Assembly (NCBI RefSeq): GCF_036188265.1
Contig: NZ_CP108093.1
Span: 2,232,001-2,296,000, forward strand
DNA: 64,000 bases
DNA from: Streptomyces sp. NBC_00247
GTDB lineage: Bacteria > Actinomycetota > Actinomycetes > Streptomycetales > Streptomycetaceae
Reading direction: 5' to 3'
A program made the translations under genes and the position numbers. Under the pieces are notes generated by a model that saw only the letters and a program-made list of their open reading frames with translations, was not told the DNA's origin and made no database searches. Below, piece after piece: positions 52,621 through 61,161 of the stretch (position 1 is its first letter; the number at the start of each line of letters is the position of its first letter).

Positions 52621-53376
52621 CTACGGCGGGGGAACGGCGGTGCCCGAGTACTCCCGGCTGATGGCGTCCGCGGTGCGGCGCAGCAGCGGCAGCAGGGCGA
52701 GCAGCTCCTCGGAGGTCACCACGACGTTCGGCGCGGAGAGCGACATCGCGGCGACCACGCGTCCGTCGGCCCCCCGGACGGGGGCGCCGACACAGTTGAT
52801 GGACTCCTCGTGGCCGCCGAGGTCGGTGGCCCACCCCTGTTCGCGGACGACGGCGAGCTCACGGAGGAAGGCGGCGGCGCCGGGCGTCGAACGGGGCGTG
52901 TACGACGGGTAGTCGAGCCGTTCCGCGACGGCCCGGCGCTCCGGCTCGGGAAGGTCGGCGAGGAGCAGCTTGGCGACGGCGGCGACGGACATGGCGACGG
53001 TCTTGCCGATGCGCGAGTACATCCGGACCGGGTAGCGACTGTCGACCTTGTCGATGTAGAGGACCTCGCCCTCCTCGTACACGGCGAGGTGGACGGTGTG
53101 TCCGCACGTCTCGTTGAGCTCGACGAGGTGCGGGTGGGCGATCTCGCGGACGTCGAGGTTCTCCACGGCTTCCTGGGCGAGCGCGAAGAGGCGGGCGCCG
53201 AGCCGGTAGCGCTGGTCCTCCTGGCGGTAGACGAGACCGTGTTCGCGCAGGGTGCGCAGCAGGCGCAGGGCCGTGGACTTGTGGACGCCCAGGCGGTCGG
53301 CGACGCGGCCCAGGTCGGCGGGGCCCTCGGCGAGCAGCGGCAGGATGCTGAGCGCGCGGTCGACGGTCTGGCTCAT
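52621..53376 (-). CDS. IclR family transcriptional regulator
   Basis: A 251-residue protein starting at ATG 53376 with GGAAGGAA upstream. The N-terminal winged helix (SQTVDRALSILPLLAEGPAD, then LGRVADRLGVHKSTALRLLR) and the C-terminal ligand domain (VREIAHPHLVELNETCGHTV, SYTPRSTPGAAAFLRELAVV, GHEESINCVGAPVRGADGRV) define IclR. Its ATG overlaps the kinase stop (ATGA), so kinase and regulator are coupled. The palindromic site at 54636 in the divergent promoter is its likely target. Confidence 0.93.
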   Translation of the reverse strand: MSQTVDRALSILPLLAEGPADLGRVADRLGVHKSTALRLLRTLREHGLVYRQEDQRYRLGARLFALAQEAVENLDVREIAHPHLVELNETCGHTVHLAVYEEGEVLYIDKVDSRYPVRMYSRIGKTVAMSVAAVAKLLLADLPEPERRAVAERLDYPSYTPRSTPGAAAFLRELAVVREQGWATDLGGHEESINCVGAPVRGADGRVVAAMSLSAPNVVVTSEELLALLPLLRRTADAISREYSGTAVPPP

Positions 53377-54527
53377 CGGAGTGTTCCTTCCACGGCGTGC
53401 CCGGGCTCGTGACCGGCTGCCGTACGCCCCGTCCATCCGGGCCTAAGTCGCAGTTTCCCCCAGGCCGCGTCGTCCAGCGCGGCGAGCCGGTCGGCGTGGG
53501 CGCGGGCCGGGGGGTGGGCGAGGTCGCCGGGGACGGTGAGGACGGCGGCGGCCATCAGGTGACCGTGGCGGACGCGGTCGCGGACGGGCAGCCCGCGCAG
53601 GGTGGCGGAGAGGAAGCCTGCCGCGAAGGCGTCGCCGGCGCCCACGGCGGCGACCACGTCCACGCGCAGGGCCGGGGCGGTGGTGGTCTCGTCGGTTCCG
53701 GGGCCGGGCGGGGTGTCCTCGGGGCGGGCGAGGACCGTGGCGCCGTCCGCGCCGTGCTTGACGACGAGGACGGCGGGTTCGGGCAGCGCGGCGCGGATGG
53801 CGTCGGGGCCGTGCACGCCCCATGCCTCCGCCGCCTCGTCCTCGCCGACGAACACCACGTCGGCGCCGCGTGCCAGGTCCCGCAGGACTCCGGGCCCCGC
53901 AGCGTGTCCGCGCCAGAGGCGGGGGCGGTGGTTGATGTCGAAGGAGACCAGGGGGCGGCCGGGGCGCTGGGCGGTGAGGGTGCGCAGCAGGGCGAGGCAG
54001 TCGTCGGAGAGCGCGGCGGTGATGCCGGACAGGTGGAGGACGCGCCCGGCGAAGAGGGCGTCGTACGGGGCGTTCAGCGGCGACATCGCGGAGGCGGCGG
54101 ACCCGGCCCGGTAGTAGGCGACCTCGTGGTGGCCGTCCGCGCGGTCGGCGGCGGTGCGGAAGTAGACGCCGGTGGGGCGGTCGGGGTCGCGCAGGACGGC
54201 CGAGGTGTCGACCCCGTGTCCGGCGATCGTGTCGACCAGGTGGTCGCCGAAGCCGTCCTCGCCGACCCGGCCGACCCAGGCCGTGCGGTGTCCGGCTCCG
54301 GCCAGGGCGCAGGCGACGTTGGACTCGGCGCCGCCGATTCCGCGCAGGAAGGCGGGTACGTCGGCGAGGCGGCCGGGCTCGGTGGGCAGGAAGGTCACCA
54401 TCGACTCGCCGAGGCAGACGACGTCCACGGCAGCGGCGTCGGCCTCGGCACCGGTGGCACCGGCGTCCGCCGGGTCGGCCGTTCCCGTTCCCGTCGCCGC
54501 TCCCGTTGCCGTTCCCGTTCCGGGCAC
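53373..54527 (-). CDS. PfkB family sugar kinase (2-keto-3-deoxygluconate kinase-like)
   Basis: About 384 residues from GTG 54527, which has GAGGAG upstream; the first 35 residues are a Gly/Ala/Thr-rich extension, so a later start near VDVVCLGES is possible. The fold markers are FLRGIGGAESNVACALAGAG, PTGVYFRTAADRADGHHEVA, YRAGSAASAMSP and the catalytic GAGDAF at 296-301 (D299). This profile is closest to 2-keto-3-deoxygluconate or ribokinase-type kinases. It probably phosphorylates the keto-acid or sugar-acid product of the amino-acid branch; the substrate is not certain. Confidence 0.88.
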   Translation of the reverse strand: MPGTGTATGAATGTGTADPADAGATGAEADAAAVDVVCLGESMVTFLPTEPGRLADVPAFLRGIGGAESNVACALAGAGHRTAWVGRVGEDGFGDHLVDTIAGHGVDTSAVLRDPDRPTGVYFRTAADRADGHHEVAYYRAGSAASAMSPLNAPYDALFAGRVLHLSGITAALSDDCLALLRTLTAQRPGRPLVSFDINHRPRLWRGHAAGPGVLRDLARGADVVFVGEDEAAEAWGVHGPDAIRAALPEPAVLVVKHGADGATVLARPEDTPPGPGTDETTTAPALRVDVVAAVGAGDAFAAGFLSATLRGLPVRDRVRHGHLMAAAVLTVPGDLAHPPARAHADRLAALDDAAWGKLRLRPGWTGRTAAGHEPGHAVEGTLR

Positions 54528-54635
54528 CTGGGCTCCTCGTCGGTCGTTGATCGGCAGGGCCGCGTCCCCGCCTGCTCCGCCGGCTCGTCGTTGACCCGGC
54601 GTCGGCTCGGATGTTAGACAGCCTGGAGCGACATA

Positions 54636-54666
54636 CGCAATGAGCGTTGCGGAGGATGCAACGCTC
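54636..54666. promoter_or_regulatory. Overlapping palindromes in the divergent D-amino-acid promoter
   Basis: GAGCGTTGC (54642-54650) and GCAACGCTC (54658-54666) are perfect 9-bp arms with a 7-nt spacer; overlapping them, CGCAA (54636-54640) and TTGCG (54647-54651) form a second dyad. Three regularly spaced half-sites result, a common IclR-family pattern. It lies between the divergent kinase and deaminase genes. Confidence 0.7.
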
Positions 54667-54692
54667 GAAGGAATCAGGGAAAGGGGATCCGC

Positions 54693-56054
54693 ATGGCAGC
54701 CGACGCGACATCCGGCGACGGGACCACGGGCACCACCTCGGCCGGCCCGGCCGAGGACGCGGTGACGGTCGCGGAGCGGTACGCCGCCGCGCTGGCCGAC
54801 GAGCGGATCGACTCCCGCTTCAAGGGCCTGCCGCCGGACGCCGAGGGTCTCACCGTGGGCGCCCTCGCCGCCGAGGCCCGGCCCCTCTTCTCCGGCGGGT
54901 TCACCACCCCGCTGCTGACGCTCTCCGCCGAGTCGCTCGCCGACAACCTCGCGCTCCTGGAGACGTACACCGAGCGGCACGGCCTGGCCTTCGCACCGCA
55001 CGGCAAGACCTCGATGTCGCCGCAGCTCTTCGCCCGTCAGCTCCGGCACGGAGCCTGGGGCATCACCGCCGCCGTTCCGCACCAGGCCCGCGTCTACCGC
55101 GACCACGGCATCCGGCGGATCTTCCTCGCCAACGAGGTGGTGGACCCGGTGGCACTGACCTGGCTGTCGGGCGAGCTCGACGCGGACCCGGAGTTCACCT
55201 TCGTCGCGTACGTCGACTCGGTGCGCGGGGTCGAGCTGATGGACGAGGCGCTGCGCGCGGCGGGTGCCCGCCGCCCGGTGGACGTGGTGGTGGAGCTGGG
55301 CGCCGGCGAAGGCGCCCGTACGGGTGTGCGTACGGAGTCGGAGTGCGCGGCGGTCGCGGACGCGGTCGCCGCCGTGTCCACGCTGCGGCTGGTCGGGGTC
55401 GCCGGTTACGAGGGCGAGGTGCCGAAGGCCACGACGGAACGGGTCGCCGACTGGCTGCGCCGACTCGTCTCGCTCGCCGTGGAGTTCGACCGGGCGGGCA
55501 GGTTCGGCGGACTCACCGGGGACGAGGAGATCCTGGTGAGCGCGGGCGGCAGCGCCTGGTTCGACGTCGTCGCCGAGGTGTTCGCGGAGATTCCCGAACT
55601 GAGCCGAACGGTGTGCAAGTTGCTGCGTTCGGGGGCGTACGTCTCGCACGACGACGGCCAGTACCGCAACCTCACCCCCTTCAACCGGGTCCCGGAGGAA
55701 GGAGAGTTGCGTGCCGCCTTCCGGCTGTGGACGCAGGTCGTCTCGCGCCCCACCGACGGCCAGGCGTTCGTCAACGCGGGCAAGCGGGACGCCGCCCACG
55801 ACCTCCACCTCCCCGAGGCCCAGGTGGTCCGTTCGGCCCGGGACGGGTCGGTGCGCCCCGCGACCGGGATCACCGTCACCGGCCTCTCCGACCAGCACGG
55901 CTGGCTGGCCACCGAGCCGGGCACCGGGCTGGAGGTCGGCGACTGGGTCGGCCTGGGGCTGTCGCACCCGTGCACCTCCTTCGACAAGTGGCAGCTCATC
56001 CCCGTCGTGCGCGAGGACGGCACGGTCGAGGAGTACCTGCGCACCTACTTCTGA
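54693..56054 (+). CDS. PLP-dependent D-amino-acid deaminase (D-serine deaminase-like, fold III)
   Basis: A 453-residue protein starting at ATG 54693. The PLP lysine is K105 in FAPHGKTSMSP, the alanine-racemase-like motif; later AVPHQARVYRDHGIRRIFLA, VVELGAGEGARTGVRTESEC and a zinc-type C-terminal domain with HPCTSFDKWQLIP and the terminal EEYLRTYF. This group (D-serine deaminase / amino-acid deaminase) releases ammonia from D-amino acids and generates 2-enamine intermediates, which explains the nearby ridA. The first gene of the plus-strand pair, followed by the D-aminoacylase after 57 nt. Confidence 0.88.
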   Translation: MAADATSGDGTTGTTSAGPAEDAVTVAERYAAALADERIDSRFKGLPPDAEGLTVGALAAEARPLFSGGFTTPLLTLSAESLADNLALLETYTERHGLAFAPHGKTSMSPQLFARQLRHGAWGITAAVPHQARVYRDHGIRRIFLANEVVDPVALTWLSGELDADPEFTFVAYVDSVRGVELMDEALRAAGARRPVDVVVELGAGEGARTGVRTESECAAVADAVAAVSTLRLVGVAGYEGEVPKATTERVADWLRRLVSLAVEFDRAGRFGGLTGDEEILVSAGGSAWFDVVAEVFAEIPELSRTVCKLLRSGAYVSHDDGQYRNLTPFNRVPEEGELRAAFRLWTQVVSRPTDGQAFVNAGKRDAAHDLHLPEAQVVRSARDGSVRPATGITVTGLSDQHGWLATEPGTGLEVGDWVGLGLSHPCTSFDKWQLIPVVREDGTVEEYLRTYF

Positions 56055-56111
56055 GCCGCGCCGCACCCGTGCACCACCTGAGCCGCACACCAGAACCCCG
56101 GGAGGGTCGCC

Positions 56112-57728
56112 ATGGACCTCGTCATCCGCGACGCGCGCGTCATCGACGGCAGCGGCGGTCCGTCCGTCCGGGCGGACGTCGCCGTCGGCGGCGGGCGGAT
56201 CTCCGCGATCCACCCGGAGGGTTCGCCGGGCCCCCGCCCGACCGCCCGCCGCACCCTGGAGGCGGACGGCCTCGCCCTGGCCCCCGGTTTCATCGACATG
56301 CACGCCCACAGCGACCTCGCCCTGCTCCGCGACCCCGATCACAGCGCCAAGGCCGCCCAGGGCGTGACGCTCGAAGTCCTGGGCCAGGACGGCCTGTCGT
56401 ACGCCCCCGTGGACGACCGCACGCTCGCCGAGGTGCGCCGGACCATCGCGGGGTGGAACGGCGACGGCGAGGACCTCGACCTCGACTGGCGCACGGTCGG
56501 CGAGTATCTCGACCGGCTGGACCGGAACTTCGGCGGCGAGGGCATCGCCGTCAACGCCGCCTATCTGGTCCCGCAGGGCACCGTCCGGATGTACGCGGTG
56601 GGCTGGGAGGACCGCCCCGCGACCGGTGCCGAGCTGGACCGGATGCGTGAACTCGTCGCCCAGGGAATGCGGGAGGGCGCGTTCGGCATGTCGTCCGGCC
56701 TGACCTACACCCCCGGGATGTACGCGGACGACGCCGAACTCACCGAACTCTGCCGGGTGGTGGCCGAGCACGGCGGCTACTACTGCCCGCACCACCGCTC
56801 GTACGGAGCCGGTGCGCTGGAGGCGTACGAGGAGATGGTGCGGCTCACCCGGAAGGCGGGGTGCGCCCTCCATCTCGCCCACGCCACGATGAACTTCGGG
56901 GTGAACGAGGGCCGCGCGCCGGAGCTGCTCGACCTGCTCGACCGGGCGCTGGACGAGGGCGCGGACATCTCCCTGGACACCTATCCGTACACCCCCGGGT
57001 GCACCACGCTGGTGGCGGTGCTGCCGGGCTGGGCGAGCGAGGGCGGCCCGGAAGCGACCCTGGCGCGGCTCGCGGACCCGGCCGCCGCCGCGCGGATGCG
57101 CCACGACCTGGAGGTCACCGGTTCGGACGGCTGCCACGGGGTGCCGATCGACTGGGACACCATCGAGATCTCCGGCGTCACCGTCCCCGGGCTCTCCGGG
57201 TACGTGGGGCGCACGGTCGCCGCCTCCGCCCGGGAGCGCGGCGAGGAGCCGTGGAGCACCGCGCGGCGGCTGCTCGGCCAGGACCGCCTCGGCTCGACGA
57301 TCCTCCAGCACGTGGGGCACGAGGAGAACGTCCGGCGGATCATGCGGCACCGGGTGCACACCGGCGGCAGCGACGGCATCCTGCGGGGCGACAAGCCGCA
57401 CCCGCGCGCGTACGGCACCTTCCCGCACTATCTCGGCCGGTACGCACGCGAGTTGGGTGTGCTCTCCCTGGAGGAGTGCGTGGCCCATCTGACCTCCCGC
57501 CCGGCGGCCCGGCTGCGGCTGACGGACCGGGGGATGGTACGCCCCGGATACCGCGCCGACCTCGTGCTCTTCGATCCTTCGACGGTGGCGGCGGGTTCGA
57601 CCTTCGAGGCGCCCCGGACCCTGCCGGTGGGCATCCCGCACGTGCTGATCGACGGCCGGTTCGTCATCGAGGACGGGCGCAGGACCCAGGTGCTCGCGGG
57701 ACGTTCGGTGCGCTCGACCGCGCGTTGA
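56112..57728 (+). CDS. D-aminoacylase (N-acyl-D-amino-acid deacylase)
   Basis: A 538-residue amidohydrolase starting at ATG 56112. Metal ligands appear in GFIDMHAHSD (H64, H66), with further motifs HLAHATMNFGVNEG and the C-terminal GGSDGIL aspartate; the enzyme class also uses a cysteine/histidine pair, and CHGVPIDWDTIEI is present. It hydrolyses N-acyl-D-amino acids to D-amino acids, feeding the deaminase encoded just before it. Together they form a catabolic module for acylated D-amino acids, a plausible source being D-amino-acid-containing peptides or wall fragments. Confidence 0.92.
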   Translation: MDLVIRDARVIDGSGGPSVRADVAVGGGRISAIHPEGSPGPRPTARRTLEADGLALAPGFIDMHAHSDLALLRDPDHSAKAAQGVTLEVLGQDGLSYAPVDDRTLAEVRRTIAGWNGDGEDLDLDWRTVGEYLDRLDRNFGGEGIAVNAAYLVPQGTVRMYAVGWEDRPATGAELDRMRELVAQGMREGAFGMSSGLTYTPGMYADDAELTELCRVVAEHGGYYCPHHRSYGAGALEAYEEMVRLTRKAGCALHLAHATMNFGVNEGRAPELLDLLDRALDEGADISLDTYPYTPGCTTLVAVLPGWASEGGPEATLARLADPAAAARMRHDLEVTGSDGCHGVPIDWDTIEISGVTVPGLSGYVGRTVAASARERGEEPWSTARRLLGQDRLGSTILQHVGHEENVRRIMRHRVHTGGSDGILRGDKPHPRAYGTFPHYLGRYARELGVLSLEECVAHLTSRPAARLRLTDRGMVRPGYRADLVLFDPSTVAAGSTFEAPRTLPVGIPHVLIDGRFVIEDGRRTQVLAGRSVRSTAR

Positions 57729-57786
57729 GCCGGCGCACGCGGGTCCCGGACCGTGGCCCGGGGCCCGCCGAACAACCCCTACCGCG

Positions 57787-58716
57787 TCACGGCTTGGGCA
57801 GGGCGCAGCCGGTGCGGGTGAGGTCGATCACGCTGCCGGGGCCGACGCAGGGCACGATGCCGTAGGTCTCCTGGGCGTAGTTGATGCCCTGGCGCACGGT
57901 GACCGTGCCGTTGGCGTCGACCTCGCACGGGTTGTTCTCCGTGCACCGCTCGCCGTCCTCGTTGCCGGTGTTGTTGACCGCGACCACCTTGCCGGTGGCG
58001 TTGTCGATCACCGGGGAGCCCGAGGTGCCGCCGATGGTCTGGCAGGCGGAGGTGTAGCGGACCGAGTCCTTCCAGGTCCACGCGCCTTCCTTGAGGCGGT
58101 AGACGAAGCCGTCCACGGCACAGGAGTAGGTCCGCTTCCAGTAGCCGGACGCGACGGTGATCGCGGTGCCCTGGACGGGGTGCGTGGCGGAGAGCTCCAG
58201 CGCCTTGATGCCGTAGCTGCTCTCTATCTGGGCGTAGGTGCGGGTGAGTTGGTAGAGGGAGATGTCGGTGTCGGTCATCGTGCCGTAGGCGATCTTGCTG
58301 GCGCGCAGAGTGCCGACGCCGGTGCCCGCCGCGTTGAGCAGCGTGAAGGAACGGGTGGACGCGCGGTTCACGATGACCTGCCCGGCGGCCGGGAAGCCCG
58401 TCTCCAGGCAGTGCCCGTTGGAGAGGACCAGCGCGGGATCGGTGGACAGGGCGGTGGGGGTACGGACGACGGAGCCGGAACAGTTGCTCAGCGCCACGGT
58501 GCCGGCGAATCCGACCGCCTGCACGGCGGCGACGCCGGGGGCCGCGGAGGCCGCGACGTCCGGGGCCCCGGACGCGACCGCACCCGGGGCCGACTTACCG
58601 ACGGACACGGACGCCGGGGAGGCGCCCGCGCCGGAGTCGGTGGCGGCGACCGCGGGCACCGCGCCGGCACCGAGGAGCAGGGCGCTCAGGAGCGCGGCGA
58701 CGAGAGGCTTCTTCAT
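57787..58716 (-). CDS. Secreted trypsin-like serine protease
   Basis: A 309-residue exported protein starting at ATG 58716. The signal peptide ends near A25; a short Ala/Gly/Pro-rich propeptide-like region follows. The catalytic triad is H102 in NGHCL, D151 in TDTDISL, and S232 in GGTSGSPV, with cysteines at 79/103 and 199/225 probably bridged. The C-terminus ends ALPKP with no wall anchor, so it is released. Single gene; the next minus-strand gene lies about 0.5 kb further. Confidence 0.92.
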   Translation of the reverse strand: MKKPLVAALLSALLLGAGAVPAVAATDSGAGASPASVSVGKSAPGAVASGAPDVAASAAPGVAAVQAVGFAGTVALSNCSGSVVRTPTALSTDPALVLSNGHCLETGFPAAGQVIVNRASTRSFTLLNAAGTGVGTLRASKIAYGTMTDTDISLYQLTRTYAQIESSYGIKALELSATHPVQGTAITVASGYWKRTYSCAVDGFVYRLKEGAWTWKDSVRYTSACQTIGGTSGSPVIDNATGKVVAVNNTGNEDGERCTENNPCEVDANGTVTVRQGINYAQETYGIVPCVGPGSVIDLTRTGCALPKP

Positions 58717-58949
58717 GGGGGGTCCCCTCCGTTGACCTGGCGTGCGGACACGCCGGGGTCGGCGGGCCCGCACACGCGCGACCGGAGATCTTCCGGTCTT
58801 GGCATGAGCATGTTCACGTACGGGCCCTGCCCCCACAAGGGGTGAAAACAAGCCGCGCCCGGCGGCCCCCGCACGCAGGAAGGCGACCCGGTCGACGCGG
58901 CCCGGTGCGCGGAGGGAGGCGCCGATCGGCACCGCCCGGCGCGAAAGGA
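58717..58949. other. Upstream region of the protease
   Basis: About 230 nt with a GGGGGGACCCC ribosome-site region and likely promoter of the protease. No gene seen on either strand before the phosphatase fragment. Confidence 0.4.
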
Positions 58950-59240
58950 GGCGACGTCTCCGTCGCCCCGCTGCTCTTCCGTCGGCGCAGCCTCTCCCCG
59001 GTGGACGAAGCCGGTTTCGCGAGCGGCCACACCAACGCCTTCTACCTGGCGGCGCCGGCGTACGCCGTCCCGGAGCGCTTCCAGGAGTGGGGAGCCCGCG
59101 CCTCGGACCTCGGCCACACCCGGATCGTGGCGGGCACGCACTCACCGCCCGACGTGATCGGCGGCCGGACCCTGGCCACCGCGCCGGCCGCCACCCTCGC
59201 GGGCCCGGCGAACGCGGAGCCGAAGGCGACCGGTTCAGCT
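58950..59240 (+). pseudogene. Fragment of a PAP2 family acid phosphatase
   Basis: About 95 residues in the plus frame match the C-terminal half of a PAP2-type phosphatase: GFASGHTNAFYLAAPAYAVPE (motif 2 with the conserved SGH) and DLGHTRIVAGTHSPPDVIGG (motif 3, catalytic histidine). The N-terminal half and motif 1 are absent, there is no start codon at the beginning, and a small internal deletion is likely (YLAAPAYAVPERF is three residues shorter than relatives). The open frame simply runs on into the next, oppositely oriented gene. A dead remnant. Confidence 0.75.
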
Positions 59241-59561
59241 CCCGGCCGCCGCCGCTTCCCTCGCGTACGTCACGGCCTGGAGCAGGGAGAGGCCCGGCTC
59301 GGCGCGGCGCAGCGTCCTGATCGCTTCGGTGGAGTCGGCGGGTCCCGCGTAGCCGGCCGCGGTGAGCCGTTCCCGCACCCAGCGGACGCGCAGCTCTTCC
59401 TCGGGGCGGTCCGTGTACCGCCCGACGAGGGCGAGCGCGCGCTCCAGGCCGGCCCGGTCGGCGTCCGGCGCGGCTGCCAGTTCCTCGCGCAGCGCGGCGA
59501 GGATCCCGGGCGCGTCGTGCAGGACGAGGACGGCGAGGTGGTTCTTCGTGAGGAGGCCCAT
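59235..59561 (-). CDS. Hypothetical protein
   Basis: A 108-residue protein if started at ATG 59561 (an in-frame ATG at 59612 is also possible but has no ribosome site). It reads as a small helical protein: MGLLTKNHLAVLVLHDAPGI, LAALREELAAAPDADRAGLE, RALALVGRYTDRPEEELRVR, then TEAIRTLRRAEPGLSLLQAV. No domain is recognised. The stop region overlaps the PAP2 remnant on the other strand. Confidence 0.5.
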   Translation of the reverse strand: MGLLTKNHLAVLVLHDAPGILAALREELAAAPDADRAGLERALALVGRYTDRPEEELRVRWVRERLTAAGYAGPADSTEAIRTLRRAEPGLSLLQAVTYAREAAAAGS

Positions 59562-59649
59562 GAGGGCACTCTTCCCGGGCGCCGCGCACCCGGTGCGCGA
59601 ATTGAGCGACATCTGAGGCGGTCCGCCCCGGGGCCCGCAACCAGGCCTC

Positions 59650-59697
59650 CGTACACACGTACGAGCCCGCGCGCGCCCGGTCGCGTACGTGTGTACG
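59650..59697. repeat. Perfect 14-bp inverted repeat with 20-nt loop
   Basis: CGTACACACGTACG (59650-59663) and its complement (59684-59697) surround 20 nt. Placed between the convergent hypothetical gene and the aminotransferase, it may terminate or serve as a large palindromic site. Confidence 0.85.
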
Positions 59698-59892
59698 AAC
59701 AGGGGGACGGGTGGCGCATCTCACCGCGTTCGCGGCGCGCACCCGCATTCCAAGCCGCACCACCGGCGCGACCGGACGTTCCCACGGCTCACCCGCCCGG
59801 CCGCATGGCGATGGAAGCCTCGGTGGCCGTCCGGCGCGTCCCCGAGGGCGCCGGCGGGCAGGAAGCCCCGAGCACGCCGCGAAACACCGCCG

Positions 59893-59908
59893 TAAGCTCG
59901 CGGACATG
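59893..59908 (+). promoter_or_regulatory. Putative short-leader promoter -10 box of the aminotransferase gene
   Basis: TAAGCT (59893-59898) lies 7 nt before the ATG at 59906, with no Shine-Dalgarno sequence, as with xseB, the DUF402 gene, the PadR gene and the DUF192 gene. Confidence 0.35.
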
Positions 59909-61117
59909 CAGGTCATCCAGTCCACGAAGCTCGCCAACGTCTGCTACGAGATCAGGGGCCCCGTGCTGGAGGAGGCGATGCGGCTGGAAGCGGCCGGTCA
60001 GCGCATCCTCAAGCTGAACACGGGCAACCCGGCGGCGTTCGGTTTCGAATGCCCGCCCGAGATCCTCGAGGACATCCTGCGCAATGTCGCGGGGGCGCAC
60101 GGATACGGCGACGCGAAGGGCCTGCTGTCCGCGCGCCGCGGTGTGATGCAGCACTACCAGACCAAGGGCATCGCGCTGGACGTCGAGGACATCTACCTCG
60201 GCAACGGCGTCTCCGAGCTCATCCAGATGTCGATGCAGGCGCTGCTCGACGACGGCGACGAGGTCCTCGTACCGGCGCCCGACTACCCGCTCTGGACCGC
60301 CTCGGTCTCGCTGGCGGGCGGTACGGCGGTGCACTACCGCTGCGACGAGCAGGCCGACTGGATGCCGGACCTCGCCGACATCGAGCGGAAGATCACGGAC
60401 CGCACCAAGGCCATCGTGATCATCAACCCGAACAACCCGACCGGCGCCGTCTACGACGACGAGATGCTGCGCGGTCTGACGGAGATCGCCCGTCGCCACG
60501 GCCTGGTCGTCTGCTCGGACGAGATCTACGACCGCATCCTCTACGACGGTGCCACCCACACCCCGACCGCGGCGATCGCCCCGGACCTGCTGGTCCTCAC
60601 CTTCAACGGGCTGTCCAAGAACTACCGGGTGGCCGGTTACCGCTCCGGCTGGCTGGCGGTCTGCGGGCCGAAGGAGCACGCCTCCTCGTACATCGAGGGG
60701 CTGACCATCCTCGCCAACATGCGGCTCTGCGCCAACATGCCGGCCCAGCACGCGGTGGCGGCGGCGCTCGGCGGCCGGCAGTCGATAGACGATCTGGTGC
60801 TGCCGGGCGGCCGGATTCTGGAGCAGCGGGACGTGGCGTACGACCTGCTGACGCAGATCCCCGGCGTGACCTGCGTGAAGCCCAAGGGCGCCCTGTACCT
60901 CTTCCCCCGGCTCGATCCGAAGGTCTACAAGATCAAGGACGACCGGCAGATGGTGCTGGACCTGCTGCGGGCCGAGAAGATCATGGTGGTGCACGGCACC
61001 GGGTTCAACTGGCCGGAACCCGACCACTTCCGGGTGGTCACACTGCCCTCGGCGGAGGACCTCCGGGACGCGGTGACACGGATCGCGCACTTCCTGGACG
61101 GCTACAGCCAGCCCTGA
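59906..61117 (+). CDS. Pyridoxal-phosphate aminotransferase (alanine aminotransferase type)
   Basis: A 403-residue fold-type I enzyme. The PLP lysine is K238 in FNGLSKNYRVAGYR; other markers are ILKLNTGNPAAFGFECP near the start, NPNNPTGAVY, and the C-terminal HGTGFNWPEPDHFRVVTLP. The family is AlaT/YfdZ-like: it transfers amino groups between alanine or similar and 2-oxoglutarate. No amino-acid operon surrounds it. The ATG at 59906 gives the family N-terminus MQVIQSTKLANVCYEIRGP. Confidence 0.93.
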   Translation: MQVIQSTKLANVCYEIRGPVLEEAMRLEAAGQRILKLNTGNPAAFGFECPPEILEDILRNVAGAHGYGDAKGLLSARRGVMQHYQTKGIALDVEDIYLGNGVSELIQMSMQALLDDGDEVLVPAPDYPLWTASVSLAGGTAVHYRCDEQADWMPDLADIERKITDRTKAIVIINPNNPTGAVYDDEMLRGLTEIARRHGLVVCSDEIYDRILYDGATHTPTAAIAPDLLVLTFNGLSKNYRVAGYRSGWLAVCGPKEHASSYIEGLTILANMRLCANMPAQHAVAAALGGRQSIDDLVLPGGRILEQRDVAYDLLTQIPGVTCVKPKGALYLFPRLDPKVYKIKDDRQMVLDLLRAEKIMVVHGTGFNWPEPDHFRVVTLPSAEDLRDAVTRIAHFLDGYSQP

Positions 61118-61161
61118 GCGCCGTCACCGTCCGTGCGGGCCGGCGACCGGGCGGCCCGGTC

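Noticed and set aside
54528..57641. A very long minus-strand frame reading through the D-amino-acid genes
   Set aside because: It runs antisense to two clearly real genes; only its 3' end (from 54527) is the sugar kinase.
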